From contig OZ025812.1 in the NCBI GenBank assembly GCA_964019425.1, positions 124,001 through 188,000 of the forward strand: a stretch of 64,000 nucleotides of DNA. The letters are read 5' to 3'. This DNA comes from Flectonema sp. DT1601. Lineage: Eukaryota; Euglenozoa; Diplonemea; Diplonemida; Diplonemidae. Each line of letters opens with the position of its first letter. Position 1 is the first letter of the stretch. Shown piece after piece: positions 8,415 through 17,562 of this stretch. The notes beneath the pieces are model-generated. The model saw nothing but the letters and a program-made list of their open reading frames with translations. It made no database searches and was not told where the DNA came from. Both the position numbers and the translations under genes were made by a program.

Positions 8415-11330
8415 TCAGTGATTATAAATTGAAGATGCTTCTTGTAGAATTCCTGTGAACGACATGTTGTCAGTAACATGACTGTTACGCTTGCTACGAA
8501 ACGGTGAGATGTGGGACTCTTCGAAAGGGCGATCTTGTCTAACTGATACTTTTTGAGGATGTTTGTACATCGCGTCAACCATTTGTTGGAAATCATAAAA
8601 ACTGAGCGTTCCCCTCCTTCCAGGGTCGACCATCGCAAGAGCAGTATTGGCATCATCATCATTGGGTTCAGGCCACCCCTCTTCTGCTAATGCTGTGAAT
8701 GCTTCTTCAGGAGATACGAAACCATCTCCATTTTTGTCAGCATTCATAAATAATAATCTCAGTTTAAATTTTGGATGTCCTTTTGAAGTAGCGCCGCTTC
8801 TCCTACGGTCTCTGAGAGAATTTAAAAGTTCATTTTCTCGAGATTGTCCTAACTGTTGCTGATGCTGAAGGGCCATCATCTCCTGTTGCTGACGCTGTTG
8901 TTCAGCGCGAAAGGATGCTTCGTGTTCTTGCTGCCGTTGCAGTTCTTGTTGGCGGCGGTGCGAGAGTTCACGTTCTCTCTCTTTGTCTTGTTGAGCTATA
9001 CGCTGCTGGTGGAGAACGGCTTCTCTCTCCCGTTCTCTTTCTGCTTCTTCGGCCAGTTGGTCTTCCTCAAGTTGTCTGCGGTATTCAAAAGCGCTCTCCC
9101 TTTTTCTCTTCTCTTCTTCTTCTCTTTCCTTTTCTTGTTCCTGTTCGCGTACCCGTTGTTGAACAAGTTGCTGCTGCTCCTCCCACTGCTTTTGAAGCAT
9201 CCGATTCTCTTCTTTCAACCGCTGTTCATGTTCTTTTCGCTCTGTTTCCCGTTCTTCGCGAAGCTGCATTTCGTAGAGTGTTTGTTGTCGCTCAAGTTCC
9301 AGTTGTTTGGATTTTTGACTTTCTACCTCGTCATTACGCGATTCCAATTCCAACAAGTGATCTTCTTCGGCAGCCTCGCGTTCAAGTTGTTCTTGGTGAT
9401 GTTTGTCGAGAAGCTGTTGCTCAAAAAGACGCATTCGCTGTTCCATCTTTTCCTGCTGTTCTGCAAGTTGCGCCTCGTGAATTCTCTGCTGATCTATCAT
9501 TTGCTGCTGTAGAGTAGCTGTCTTTGCCTGCAGTTCGGAATGCTGCATTTGTAAGGATTCGACCTGACTGACGCTGCGAAGGTCGTGCGGGTCCTCTTGG
9601 TGTCTCCAGCTCCTTGTCGATGTCGGTGGAGAGGCTTGCGAACGAGAGCGGGCAGATTGTGGTGATTGCGATTTTGATTTCCTCGAACTGTTGGTAGGGA
9701 AGTACGCGTCTACATTATAGGCGTTTGAATTGTTTGTGCTGGTACTTGGGCTAAGAAACTGCTGAATTGAAGGGAGCACTTGAGGTGTTAGTGGGTCGAC
9801 ATGTAAAGGTGAAAAGGTATTCTTAATACTCAGTACCTGTTGAGTAGGTCTGTGAGGTGACGTGTCTGAATAAAACGAATTTGGATTCGTAGAATAGTAT
9901 TCCCTGGACCTGGGGGACATCATCACGGCAGCTCGCTTGTCAATCTCCTCACGTTCTTTTCGACTGCTCTCAATGTAGTTACTTTGTGTTACGATGAGGT
10001 CATTTAAACGATTGTCTCGCTTTTCTCGAATCACTTGTTCGTAGACTCCCCTGCGTTTGTTTTCGAGAACTCGTTGTTGAGCAACTCTCTTGGCTTCTTC
10101 ATCTTTACGAGCTAACCAAATTAAGTAAGCTTCCGAATCGTATTGACGGGGATCAAGACAAGTAAAAGTATCTCTAATGTGTGGATGTTTTCTGTTTCTC
10201 TGAGGACTTTTGCTCACAACTCTGGGTGCTTGCGGAGACACAGTCGGTGGAGAAGCTGACCTCCCACCATATGGAGGTTTCCATGCGTACTCCAGCACTT
10301 CCTCCTCATCATCTTTCTCCTTCTCTCGAATCGCTTGTGTAAATTCTCGTGCCTTCTTTCTCTCTTGTTCATTCAGCTGTTTCTTGAAGTCTTTGTGACG
10401 CATCACTCGGTTTTCAGCCTCCTTCCTGTCGCGCATTTCTTGTTCATAAAGGATTTTACCAGGACTTTTAATAATAATAGGAGCATTTGTGCTGTTTCCA
10501 CGAGGTGTAGTGGGTGCTGCTGCGGGGGTTGGTTTAGACTTGTTGCTGGCCACTGATGTTGAACGTTTCTTCTTTGTAGGTTGTGACGTCGATCTACCCT
10601 TTGCTTTACTGTTGGTGCTGTCGGGTTTGTTAACAGCAGAAGCGGCTGCTATTTGTTTGCGAACTGACTGATAGGTAAATGGTTTTGGTATTGGTTGAAC
10701 AGTTTGGTTTGCAATGGTTGAGGGAATGTTTTTCACTACACCATTTACAGCTGCCCCCGTAGATGTCAATGAAACTTTACGCGATGCTGGTTTTGTTACC
10801 ACAGCAGGCTTACTAGAAGGAATATCCGACAGGGCTGCATTCGGGGCAAATCTCTTCGACTTCAAACTCGACGTTCTCGACCTGCTACTGGACAGTGGTC
10901 GCGCAGAAAATCCGGATTTCTGATCAGTACTCTTCACTGACCAGCCGTCTTCTAGAGCCTGGCTCCGTGACTTGGTATGTTGTTTGTTGGGGTTTTGTTC
11001 GCCGAATGGCTTTCTTTTTGTACTTGACTTAGAGTTTTCCGTACCCTTAGTACTGGTTGAAGCCATCACACCGACACTGGGTCTTCTAAAGGCGGCATCA
11101 ATTACAGACAAGGATCGATCCCGCAGTGGTGATGATGCGACTGACATGAACTCCTCATCAGAGCTGGCTACACCACCGTCTAAGGGAGATTTTCCACTCG
11201 GGTAGGGAATCTTTCCCATTGCTCTGTTCTCCGCAATTTTTACTGCTTCTGCTCGTATTGCTGCCTCGTCAACTTCACTATCGCTGTCATCTTCAAAACC
11301 ACCCCGTTGAGCTGCAGCTGGGGCAGGCAT
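8415..11330 (-). CDS. EF-hand coiled-coil protein
   Basis: 971 aa. The first half is basic and disordered, rich in Ser, Lys and Pro. Charged helical stretches follow (YEQEMRDRKEAENR and similar), then a Gln/Glu/Arg-rich coiled coil over roughly residues 590-840. Near residue 865 is a canonical EF-hand loop, DKNGDGFVSPEE, paired with a degenerate one (DPGRRGTLSFYD), so probably one site binds calcium. No membrane segment. The pattern fits a cytoskeletal or flagellar calcium-responsive protein, but that role is inference. Start: ATG at 11330 lies 11 nt below an acceptor, TATTTTCAG, that exposes 11341. The coiled-coil part produces many long antisense frames, which are shadows. Confidence 0.88.
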   Translation of the reverse strand: MPAPAAAQRGGFEDDSDSEVDEAAIRAEAVKIAENRAMGKIPYPSGKSPLDGGVASSDEEFMSVASSPLRDRSLSVIDAAFRRPSVGVMASTSTKGTENSKSSTKRKPFGEQNPNKQHTKSRSQALEDGWSVKSTDQKSGFSARPLSSSRSRTSSLKSKRFAPNAALSDIPSSKPAVVTKPASRKVSLTSTGAAVNGVVKNIPSTIANQTVQPIPKPFTYQSVRKQIAAASAVNKPDSTNSKAKGRSTSQPTKKKRSTSVASNKSKPTPAAAPTTPRGNSTNAPIIIKSPGKILYEQEMRDRKEAENRVMRHKDFKKQLNEQERKKAREFTQAIREKEKDDEEEVLEYAWKPPYGGRSASPPTVSPQAPRVVSKSPQRNRKHPHIRDTFTCLDPRQYDSEAYLIWLARKDEEAKRVAQQRVLENKRRGVYEQVIREKRDNRLNDLIVTQSNYIESSRKEREEIDKRAAVMMSPRSREYYSTNPNSFYSDTSPHRPTQQVLSIKNTFSPLHVDPLTPQVLPSIQQFLSPSTSTNNSNAYNVDAYFPTNSSRKSKSQSPQSARSRSQASPPTSTRSWRHQEDPHDLRSVSQVESLQMQHSELQAKTATLQQQMIDQQRIHEAQLAEQQEKMEQRMRLFEQQLLDKHHQEQLEREAAEEDHLLELESRNDEVESQKSKQLELERQQTLYEMQLREERETERKEHEQRLKEENRMLQKQWEEQQQLVQQRVREQEQEKEREEEEKRKRESAFEYRRQLEEDQLAEEAEREREREAVLHQQRIAQQDKERERELSHRRQQELQRQQEHEASFRAEQQRQQQEMMALQHQQQLGQSRENELLNSLRDRRRSGATSKGHPKFKLRLLFMNADKNGDGFVSPEEAFTALAEEGWPEPNDDDANTALAMVDPGRRGTLSFYDFQQMVDAMYKHPQKVSVRQDRPFEESHISPFRSKRNSHVTDNMSFTGILQEASSIYNH

Positions 11331-11737
11331 CTTTACTACACCTGAAAATAGTTATGAAATTGTTTAGAAATATAAACAACAATAATTAATAATAAGTTAT
11401 GCTATCTGGTTGGACATGGTTCTGAACTACGCCATGTTAATCTGAAATGAAAAAGTAATTCATACAAATATTAAAACACAATATTCACAAATATTTGTTA
11501 CATTACCCGATCAGGATGGTTACAAAAAACTCATTCTGATGTTAGGAAAAGAGTGAATGTTGTGTTGATTTTAATTGCAGAAGCAAAACACCACCGACGT
11601 AACGCCAGTAACAAAAACTACTGCTACGAAAAAAAAAAAAAAAAAGAGGAGGAGGATAGCGAAAAAAAAGATAAACAGCAGCCATCTATCCTTTATATTT
11701 ATCGGAGTAAAATTAGTTTTTTCTTCTTTCGAGATGG
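11331..11737. other. Intergenic spacer
   Basis: AT-rich with an A17 run near 11629-11645. It should contain the 3' UTR of the gene at 11738 and the trans-splice signal of the EF-hand gene. No gene seen. Confidence 0.5.
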
Positions 11738-12928
11738 TTAAAGTGAAATAAAGTCACCAGCAACAGAAATGTTGATGCTCGGTTGTCTGGAATAAATCGA
11801 CGACGGTGATACCGGGTAAGGATGCTCTGGAAGCCCCGCAGGAGAGTAAGCTGAAGGAGAATGAGACGACGAACGAGAATTTATTGGTGTGCCATGGCGT
11901 TTCTTCTGCTCCATAAAACTTCGGTGCGAAGCAGAACTCGGAGATGCTGCTCGAGATTCATCCGCTGCGTGAGCAGCAGGAGATCTGCACCTGATTGGAG
12001 TTCCGTGTCTCTTTTTTTGTTGAAGAAACTCCCTCTGAGAGTAGTTTACAGGACCACCGTCCTGTGGTGGTGACGGGGTGGGAGACGTAAAAAAGAAATT
12101 CCTCGGACTTTGTCCATACGGCATCGTATCAACAGCTTTCTTTACATAAGAAGGAATGTTATCCAATTCATCAACTTCTGGGGAATTAGGAATGTAAGGA
12201 GTCTGACCTTTCTTTTTTGCCATTTGAAGGAGTTTATGACTTTGATTATCGCCAGGCAGCGATGTTAAAATATCTGTTGCATTGCGAGGCTCTCGCGGAA
12301 TCTCAAATTGATGAGTCCGCTTCCGTCTCGCAAGCTCCTTAAAACCGTTCGGGTCGCCTTCCCTTGGCGACAAAGGTTCATTGCTGCCACAACTAAGTGG
12401 TACTCTCCCTGCCTTAATGCCTTCTCGCATAATCTTATTCGATCTGCCGCTTATTTCATCATCTTCATCTTCAACAGTAATATTGTAATTAGGGGTATGC
12501 GTGTGCGTGTCTCGTAACTTCCTCATTTCCCTACACGAATCATGTGGTGATGGTGTCGGATCAGCTGTTACTTGTAATGCGATATGAGGGCTTCCGAAAC
12601 CTCTGGTTGGTGTTGTTTCACTATTCCTACTGGCAGGTCGGAATTCACCTCTTCCCTTCCTTACTATGCTATCAGGATCGCATACTGCAGCATCTCTTGG
12701 TGACATAGAATGATAAGAAGAAGCTTGTCTTCTTGGTGTTGACTGCCTTGATTGCCTCGCCATTTTCTGAAATCCAACCATATTTGTGTCTAATCTGTTT
12801 ACTGCTTCGGAAGCTTTTTCTAGCTGCGCTTCAAGTTTGGCGACTCGGGCATCCAGCCGACCACTTTCAACGCCACCATGGACTTGTCTTTCTAAGTATG
12901 CAACACGCCTGCTCATGTGATCCGACAT
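11738..12928 (-). CDS. Uncharacterised protein with repeated QKKRHGTPI motif
   Basis: 396 aa, no family recognised. Residues 1-60 form a short coiled coil (RVAYLERQVHGG, LEAQLEKASEAVNRLDTNM). The rest is predicted disordered and rich in Ser, Pro and Arg. A short linear motif recurs: FLQQKKRHGTPIRCRSP and FMEQKKRHGTPINSRSS, with looser versions ELARRKRTHQFEIP and LLQMAKKKGQTPYIPNSP. Such basic motifs with a TP site could be phosphorylated docking sites; this is inference. It lies between two other coiled-coil, probably cytoskeletal genes on the same strand. The ATG at 12928 follows a T-rich tract. Confidence 0.78.
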   Translation of the reverse strand: MSDHMSRRVAYLERQVHGGVESGRLDARVAKLEAQLEKASEAVNRLDTNMVGFQKMARQSRQSTPRRQASSYHSMSPRDAAVCDPDSIVRKGRGEFRPASRNSETTPTRGFGSPHIALQVTADPTPSPHDSCREMRKLRDTHTHTPNYNITVEDEDDEISGRSNKIMREGIKAGRVPLSCGSNEPLSPREGDPNGFKELARRKRTHQFEIPREPRNATDILTSLPGDNQSHKLLQMAKKKGQTPYIPNSPEVDELDNIPSYVKKAVDTMPYGQSPRNFFFTSPTPSPPQDGGPVNYSQREFLQQKKRHGTPIRCRSPAAHAADESRAASPSSASHRSFMEQKKRHGTPINSRSSSHSPSAYSPAGLPEHPYPVSPSSIYSRQPSINISVAGDFISL

Positions 12929-13506
12929 CTTGTCGATCTTTTTTTTTTAAAAAAAAAGATAAAAAAGTTTAATTTATATTAAAACATCACAACTGAATTA
13001 ATCTCTTCCGATAAATCTATTCTTCAGACAACTAACGTTTGACGAATTGTTCTCCTGAGAAATAGAAATAGCACCCTTACAACAAAACAAACAGACAAGA
13101 CAGTTATTGTTAAAGAGGCTCACTAGGAACACCAAATAAATAGCAACTGACGAATACACGTACAGGGGGATGGGAAAGGTCGAACAGAATAAAGGAAAAA
13201 TGAAATATATATTAAAAAAAAGGGTACAATTCCTCAGCAATCCCAGAGAATGAATTTCCGAGGGAGGCAAGAAAAGACTGCTGGGAGCTTCCGTAGTTCA
13301 GTTCTTGTTGAAATAGAATTTCTTAATCAACCAGTCGGATGACCATCAGATTGCTGTTATGAAACAACAGATGCCTTGAGAACTTTCAGAAATTCGTTTT
13401 TTTTTTTTTTTTTTTTTTTTTCAAATTCTGTCCAAAAAAAAAACTCAATACAATACAAGATACAAGAAGATTGTTGACCACTACAGTTAGTTTCAGTTAG
13501 TTTACA
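12929..13506. other. Intergenic spacer with poly-T tract
   Basis: About 580 bp without a supportable gene. It holds a T tract of about 23 bases near 13398-13420 on the plus strand. A 90-codon minus frame (12998-13270) shows no homology and is dominated by hydrophobic codons expected from AT-rich DNA. Confidence 0.5.
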
Positions 13507-15813
13507 TTAAAGACTTTGTATTTTATTCCACTCATCTAAAACAGCGCTGATCTGTTCTTCTACTTTACTGTTGAGGACTGCGACTGTTGGAGCTGACCTA
13601 TCAAAAGGGGATTGAGAAAGGGAAGCTTCTCTTCGCTTTGAATTAACAGACGGAGGAGTTATCGGATCGTCAGTCTCATAAAAGCTACGAGAATATATCC
13701 GAGTTGGTGAAGCACTCGTTGAGTCTCGACCTACTGATTGCGCACCAACACCAAGAAGGGTTTCGCTATTTGGACAGAGCTTTGGTTGAAAAGTACATTC
13801 TCTAAACTCTTGTTCTTTCTTTTCAGCGAGTAACGCAGACATCCTTTCTTTTCGCTGATGAGCCTGTCGATATGAACGGTTGAGAAAGGTGTCGTCCTTC
13901 TGCTCACTAGAATCTCGTTTTGGAGTTGACTTCCTCGGTGTCGATTGCTGGTGTTGATTGTGTTGATTGTGTTGCTGCGGCTCTTGTTCCCTTTCCAACC
14001 GTCTTCGCTCTCGCTCGTTATCTTTCCGCTCCTTGTATGCTGCTGCAAGTTCCACAGATCGCTCGGTCAACTGCGGTTTAAATGTGAATTGCTCCTCTCG
14101 CTTTTTCATCAGCGTTGAAAGTTTCTCTTTCTTGCGAGCCATTACTTGCCCAGCTGATAGAAGACGGTGGACGACGCTGTCATCCGAAGCTGCCGAAAAC
14201 TTGTCAGGATGTTGCTTTGGTGAAGGAGACTTTCTAAATATTATCGAAGGGTTGGTGTGAACTTTAGGTGACTCGCGAATCTGATTGTGGTAGTCGATGA
14301 CTCTGTTAGTGTGGCGATCAGAACGAGTACCAGCATCAGAATAGAGTCTTGAGAAGACTTTACCATCTCTCGTTAAGTTAGCTGATGATCGATTGATGTT
14401 TGGAATAAATGACTCTCGTGTATCTACGTGAACACGAACTTGTTTAGCAGCGTGATGATCTCTGTGTGTCTCCCATCCGGATACTGGTCCTCTGTACCTT
14501 CTAGCTAAAGAAGTTTCCACGATGTACTTCGACATGGGAGCGAGTTCCACTTTTTGCATACTTTGCATTTCGGCTTCAGCTCGTTGTCTTTCCCATTCGC
14601 TTCTGAGCTTCTCCAGATTATGACTTTTTGAGGCCTGATGAGCAGTTGCTCCCTTTGATCTGTTGTAGTCGTTGTTTTCCGGAAAACAGCGCCCTCTCTC
14701 AGTGATGTGGGGAGTAGATAGCTGTCCTAATTCTGACATAATTTTTCTCTCACGTTCTTGGCGTAAGAATTCATCTTTTCTCTGTTGAGCTCCACAACCT
14801 GCGTAGTACAGTCGTTTGCCGGCACTCAATTTTGAAACATCTGCTACGCCATCAGATGAGATGTACGAAGCCGTCTCAGCAATCTCATCCAAATGGAAGT
14901 TAACAAAATCACATTCCAAATCATCAAGATTAATATTACTCGAGTGTGCGATGGGTTGACCCATTCCTGGGATGTACTCTCCAGGAGGAGAATAATTTCC
15001 TTCGTACTCGATGGGTGATAACTCAACAGGGTCGCTATAAATTCCTGACGGGTCTCCGTGCGCGGATTCTGTATCCTGAGCTGGCTCATCAAGTGGTGCA
15101 GGCGCCTCGTTGAGTTCCTCTTCAGGTTCCTTCTGCTGCATTATCTCCTCACACTTCTCTAACACGGCGTCAACAGACATTTGTGTTACAGCTGCGAGCA
15201 TTACATCGCAAAAAGAATCCTTTGTGATTTCTTCATTTTCAATCTCCTGACTTCCCAAAGCTTGTGTCATCTTACCTATCCAATATTGATCGAGGGTATC
15301 GTAGAGCGTCTCAAATCTTTCTCTAAACGCCCCCGCCAGTACTGTTCGAATGTCAGTTGATCTATCAGACGCGGTGCTGCGGACTATTTCACAAAAGTCT
15401 TCAAAACAGATATCTTCTGAAGGAAGGTTGTCAGTAATATTTGATAACTTCTCAGGAGGTACGGATGCCCCAGAGACGCCGTCTGTGAGGTGTTTAAAAA
15501 CATCCTCCAGCAACTTTTGATTATCTTCTACTTTGTTCTCATCACTCACTGACTCGCTCTGATTAGGTTCTGCAGGTTCTTCTGCTGCTTCCTGCGTGTG
15601 TTCGGAAGTTTGTTTTTCGTCCTCTGCTTCGACTTCCTTTTCAGACGTTTCGTTGTTTTCGTCAGGTCCGTCATCCTCATTTTCTTCCTGAACCTCTTCT
15701 TGGGCTTCGTTAGCTTCCTCATCTTTTATTTCAACTTGCGCGTCACCTTCTTCATCGGGTGTCACTTCTTCTGAGACGGGTGCAGCTGCTGGTGTGTCCT
15801 CATCGCCTTCCAT
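13507..15813 (-). CDS. Acidic-headed cytoskeleton-type protein with FxFxPxL motifs
   Basis: 768 aa. The first 100 residues are extremely acidic (Glu/Asp). A globular region follows (roughly 100-225), then charged and disordered sequence. The C-terminal part has the motifs QFTFKPQLTERS and ECTFQPKLCPNS, each embedded in basic helices (LMKKREEQ, LLAEKKEQE). FxFxPxL motifs recur in many protist cytoskeletal and ciliary proteins, so a microtubule or axoneme association is possible but not shown. No enzyme motif, signal peptide or membrane segment. The start ATG at 15813 is followed by EGDEDTPAAAP; an AG-ending tract lies about 30 nt upstream. Confidence 0.82.
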   Translation of the reverse strand: MEGDEDTPAAAPVSEEVTPDEEGDAQVEIKDEEANEAQEEVQEENEDDGPDENNETSEKEVEAEDEKQTSEHTQEAAEEPAEPNQSESVSDENKVEDNQKLLEDVFKHLTDGVSGASVPPEKLSNITDNLPSEDICFEDFCEIVRSTASDRSTDIRTVLAGAFRERFETLYDTLDQYWIGKMTQALGSQEIENEEITKDSFCDVMLAAVTQMSVDAVLEKCEEIMQQKEPEEELNEAPAPLDEPAQDTESAHGDPSGIYSDPVELSPIEYEGNYSPPGEYIPGMGQPIAHSSNINLDDLECDFVNFHLDEIAETASYISSDGVADVSKLSAGKRLYYAGCGAQQRKDEFLRQERERKIMSELGQLSTPHITERGRCFPENNDYNRSKGATAHQASKSHNLEKLRSEWERQRAEAEMQSMQKVELAPMSKYIVETSLARRYRGPVSGWETHRDHHAAKQVRVHVDTRESFIPNINRSSANLTRDGKVFSRLYSDAGTRSDRHTNRVIDYHNQIRESPKVHTNPSIIFRKSPSPKQHPDKFSAASDDSVVHRLLSAGQVMARKKEKLSTLMKKREEQFTFKPQLTERSVELAAAYKERKDNERERRRLEREQEPQQHNQHNQHQQSTPRKSTPKRDSSEQKDDTFLNRSYRQAHQRKERMSALLAEKKEQEFRECTFQPKLCPNSETLLGVGAQSVGRDSTSASPTRIYSRSFYETDDPITPPSVNSKRREASLSQSPFDRSAPTVAVLNSKVEEQISAVLDEWNKIQSL

Positions 15814-16408
15814 TTTATAATTATTTTCTTCCTTTGATGATGAAATGAGATACTTCGATAGTTTTTATTTTTTCTTTCAATTGACCGCTCCTAACTAAGA
15901 TCTTATGTTCCATATAAAATGTTTAAAAAGAAGGAATGAGTTGGAGCTGATTATTATTGTTGTTGTAGTAGTTCTTCTTTTTAAAATTATTTTTTTGTTT
16001 TATTTTTCTTTTTTCGTTTCTTTCTTGGTTTTTTTATTTTTTCGACCTTTTTTTCTTTTCTTTTTTCCTCCCTTACTTACTTTTTTTCCCCCTCCCCCAC
16101 TCTGTGTTAGGAATACCTACAACCACTGTAAGGGTAGTGTTGATAATATAGAAAGAGACCTGATGTCCTATCACATTTGTAGGTACAGACGATGACGGAA
16201 CCTCTTTTTTGTTTTTTTATTTCAGTCTCACTTAGCGAAATATGACTACTAAAACGAAACGAGTAAGCCTGCTGGATAATTGGATAGGAAAACGACCAAC
16301 AAGATAGGAAGATTTCTCTCGTTTTGGAGTCTTAACAGCTGCTGCGGTCTTCTATCGAGTAGCAGTACTCGGGGGGAATGTTATTCCATCAGACTATTCT
16401 ACTTGTGA
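15814..16408. other. Intergenic spacer, T-rich
   Basis: About 600 bp. The middle (15950-16100) is an almost pure pyrimidine stretch on the plus strand, so purine-rich in the sense of transcription. No gene seen. Confidence 0.5.
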
Positions 16409-17359
16409 TTAATCTTTTAAAACTCTGTTCATAATTATTGGAAATACGAGTGTCGCTTCAGAGTGAAGACGAATCGCAGAACAGTTTTTATTTAAACGAC
16501 CAGCAGATATGTCGTCTTCGATAGTCATTCCGGTTTCACTTCCGTCAAAGTGCTGTCCGGTGTTGATAAGAACAAAGTTTTGTAGTTCAGGAACTCCAGG
16601 CATGCGAGCAGCCTGAAGAGAATGATGTTTTGGTAGTCCTCCACCAAGGCAGATGATCCCGACAGAGGAAGCTGATTTTAATGTTTCTGACAAGTGATGC
16701 ATGTCACCTGCTGTATCTAATACAAGACCAGGATTCTTAAAAGCATTAAAGAACAACATGTCACCAATACTTCCATCTGTTAAACTTGGACTAAACACTG
16801 GAATGTTACTCATAGCGCATTGGTAGTAGAATGAGGTTTTGTCGTTGATTTCTTTTCCAAAGCGATGAATCATTTTTGAAGGAGTCCAAGCAACGTTGTC
16901 ATTGTCTTGTTCATCTTTCAACTTTGAGACGACTGGTTTAAACCAATCTTCGAATTTACAATAATTATCATTTGGAACTAATAAGTTCGCAATTCTATTG
17001 AGTCCCTTACTACGAAGGTCAGCTCCGTCTAAAGAGAACTCTCCCAAGACAGTCGGCCCAAGGCATTTTATGAAATCTTCTTCTACTCCACCAGCAGTAG
17101 TGATGACGCAGTCGATCAATTTTTGGTTCGCCAGGTCAGCGAATATCTCTCTCAGTCCGCTGGAGATCAAATTACTTGTGAAAGCCAATACGATCTTCAT
17201 TCCCTTCTCCCTCTTTTGGATCATTGTTTTTATTTCTGAAACCGCTCTTCCAATTTCTGTCGCCTGCATACCCGTCGTGTCCAGACTGCGGACTAACTCG
17301 TCCCAGTTTACTGCTGCTCCCTTTTCCTCAGCTTCAAAGTCGTAACCCTTAACAGTCAT
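16409..17359 (-). CDS. Deoxyhypusine synthase paralogue lacking the catalytic lysine
   Basis: 316 aa (human enzyme 369). Deoxyhypusine synthase moves the butylamine group of spermidine to a lysine of eIF5A. The family core is clear: TSNLISSGLRE, TTAGGVEEDFIKCLGPT, NLLVPNDNYCKFEDW, PVFSPSLTDGSIGDM, KNPGLVLDTAGD, GGGLPKHH, DGSETG. In the C-terminal block human DEAVSWGKIRV corresponds to DDISAGRLN here, so the Schiff-base lysine (human K329) is Arg288, W327 is Ala286 and E323 is Asp; N292 is Gln. The short N-terminal extension is absent. This resembles the catalytically dead subunit (DHSp) that trypanosomes pair with a second paralogue. A partner gene is expected elsewhere. The acceptor TTCAAAACAG exposes 17371, 12 nt before the ATG. 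Confidence 0.9.
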   Translation of the reverse strand: MTVKGYDFEAEEKGAAVNWDELVRSLDTTGMQATEIGRAVSEIKTMIQKREKGMKIVLAFTSNLISSGLREIFADLANQKLIDCVITTAGGVEEDFIKCLGPTVLGEFSLDGADLRSKGLNRIANLLVPNDNYCKFEDWFKPVVSKLKDEQDNDNVAWTPSKMIHRFGKEINDKTSFYYQCAMSNIPVFSPSLTDGSIGDMLFFNAFKNPGLVLDTAGDMHHLSETLKSASSVGIICLGGGLPKHHSLQAARMPGVPELQNFVLINTGQHFDGSETGMTIEDDISAGRLNKNCSAIRLHSEATLVFPIIMNRVLKD

Positions 17360-17562
17360 GTTGTTGTTATTCTGTTTTGAATGTTCAGATGATTTTTATT
17401 TTCAGGTTCCGATAAAGAAGGAAAGTAACATCTTTATTTTGTTGAGAGGAGAATATTTTTTTTTTTTATTTTCGCATAATAGAACGAAAAGTGAATAAAG
17501 TTAAATAATTAAAGCAATCTACATGTGTAAAGTGTGAAGAAAGATAGAAATAGAAGTTTATC

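Noticed and set aside
8856-9517. Two overlapping plus-strand frames of about 200 codons
   Set aside because: They are antisense shadows of the coiled-coil part of the EF-hand gene, where Glu, Gln and Lys codons give Leu, Phe and Val on the other strand.
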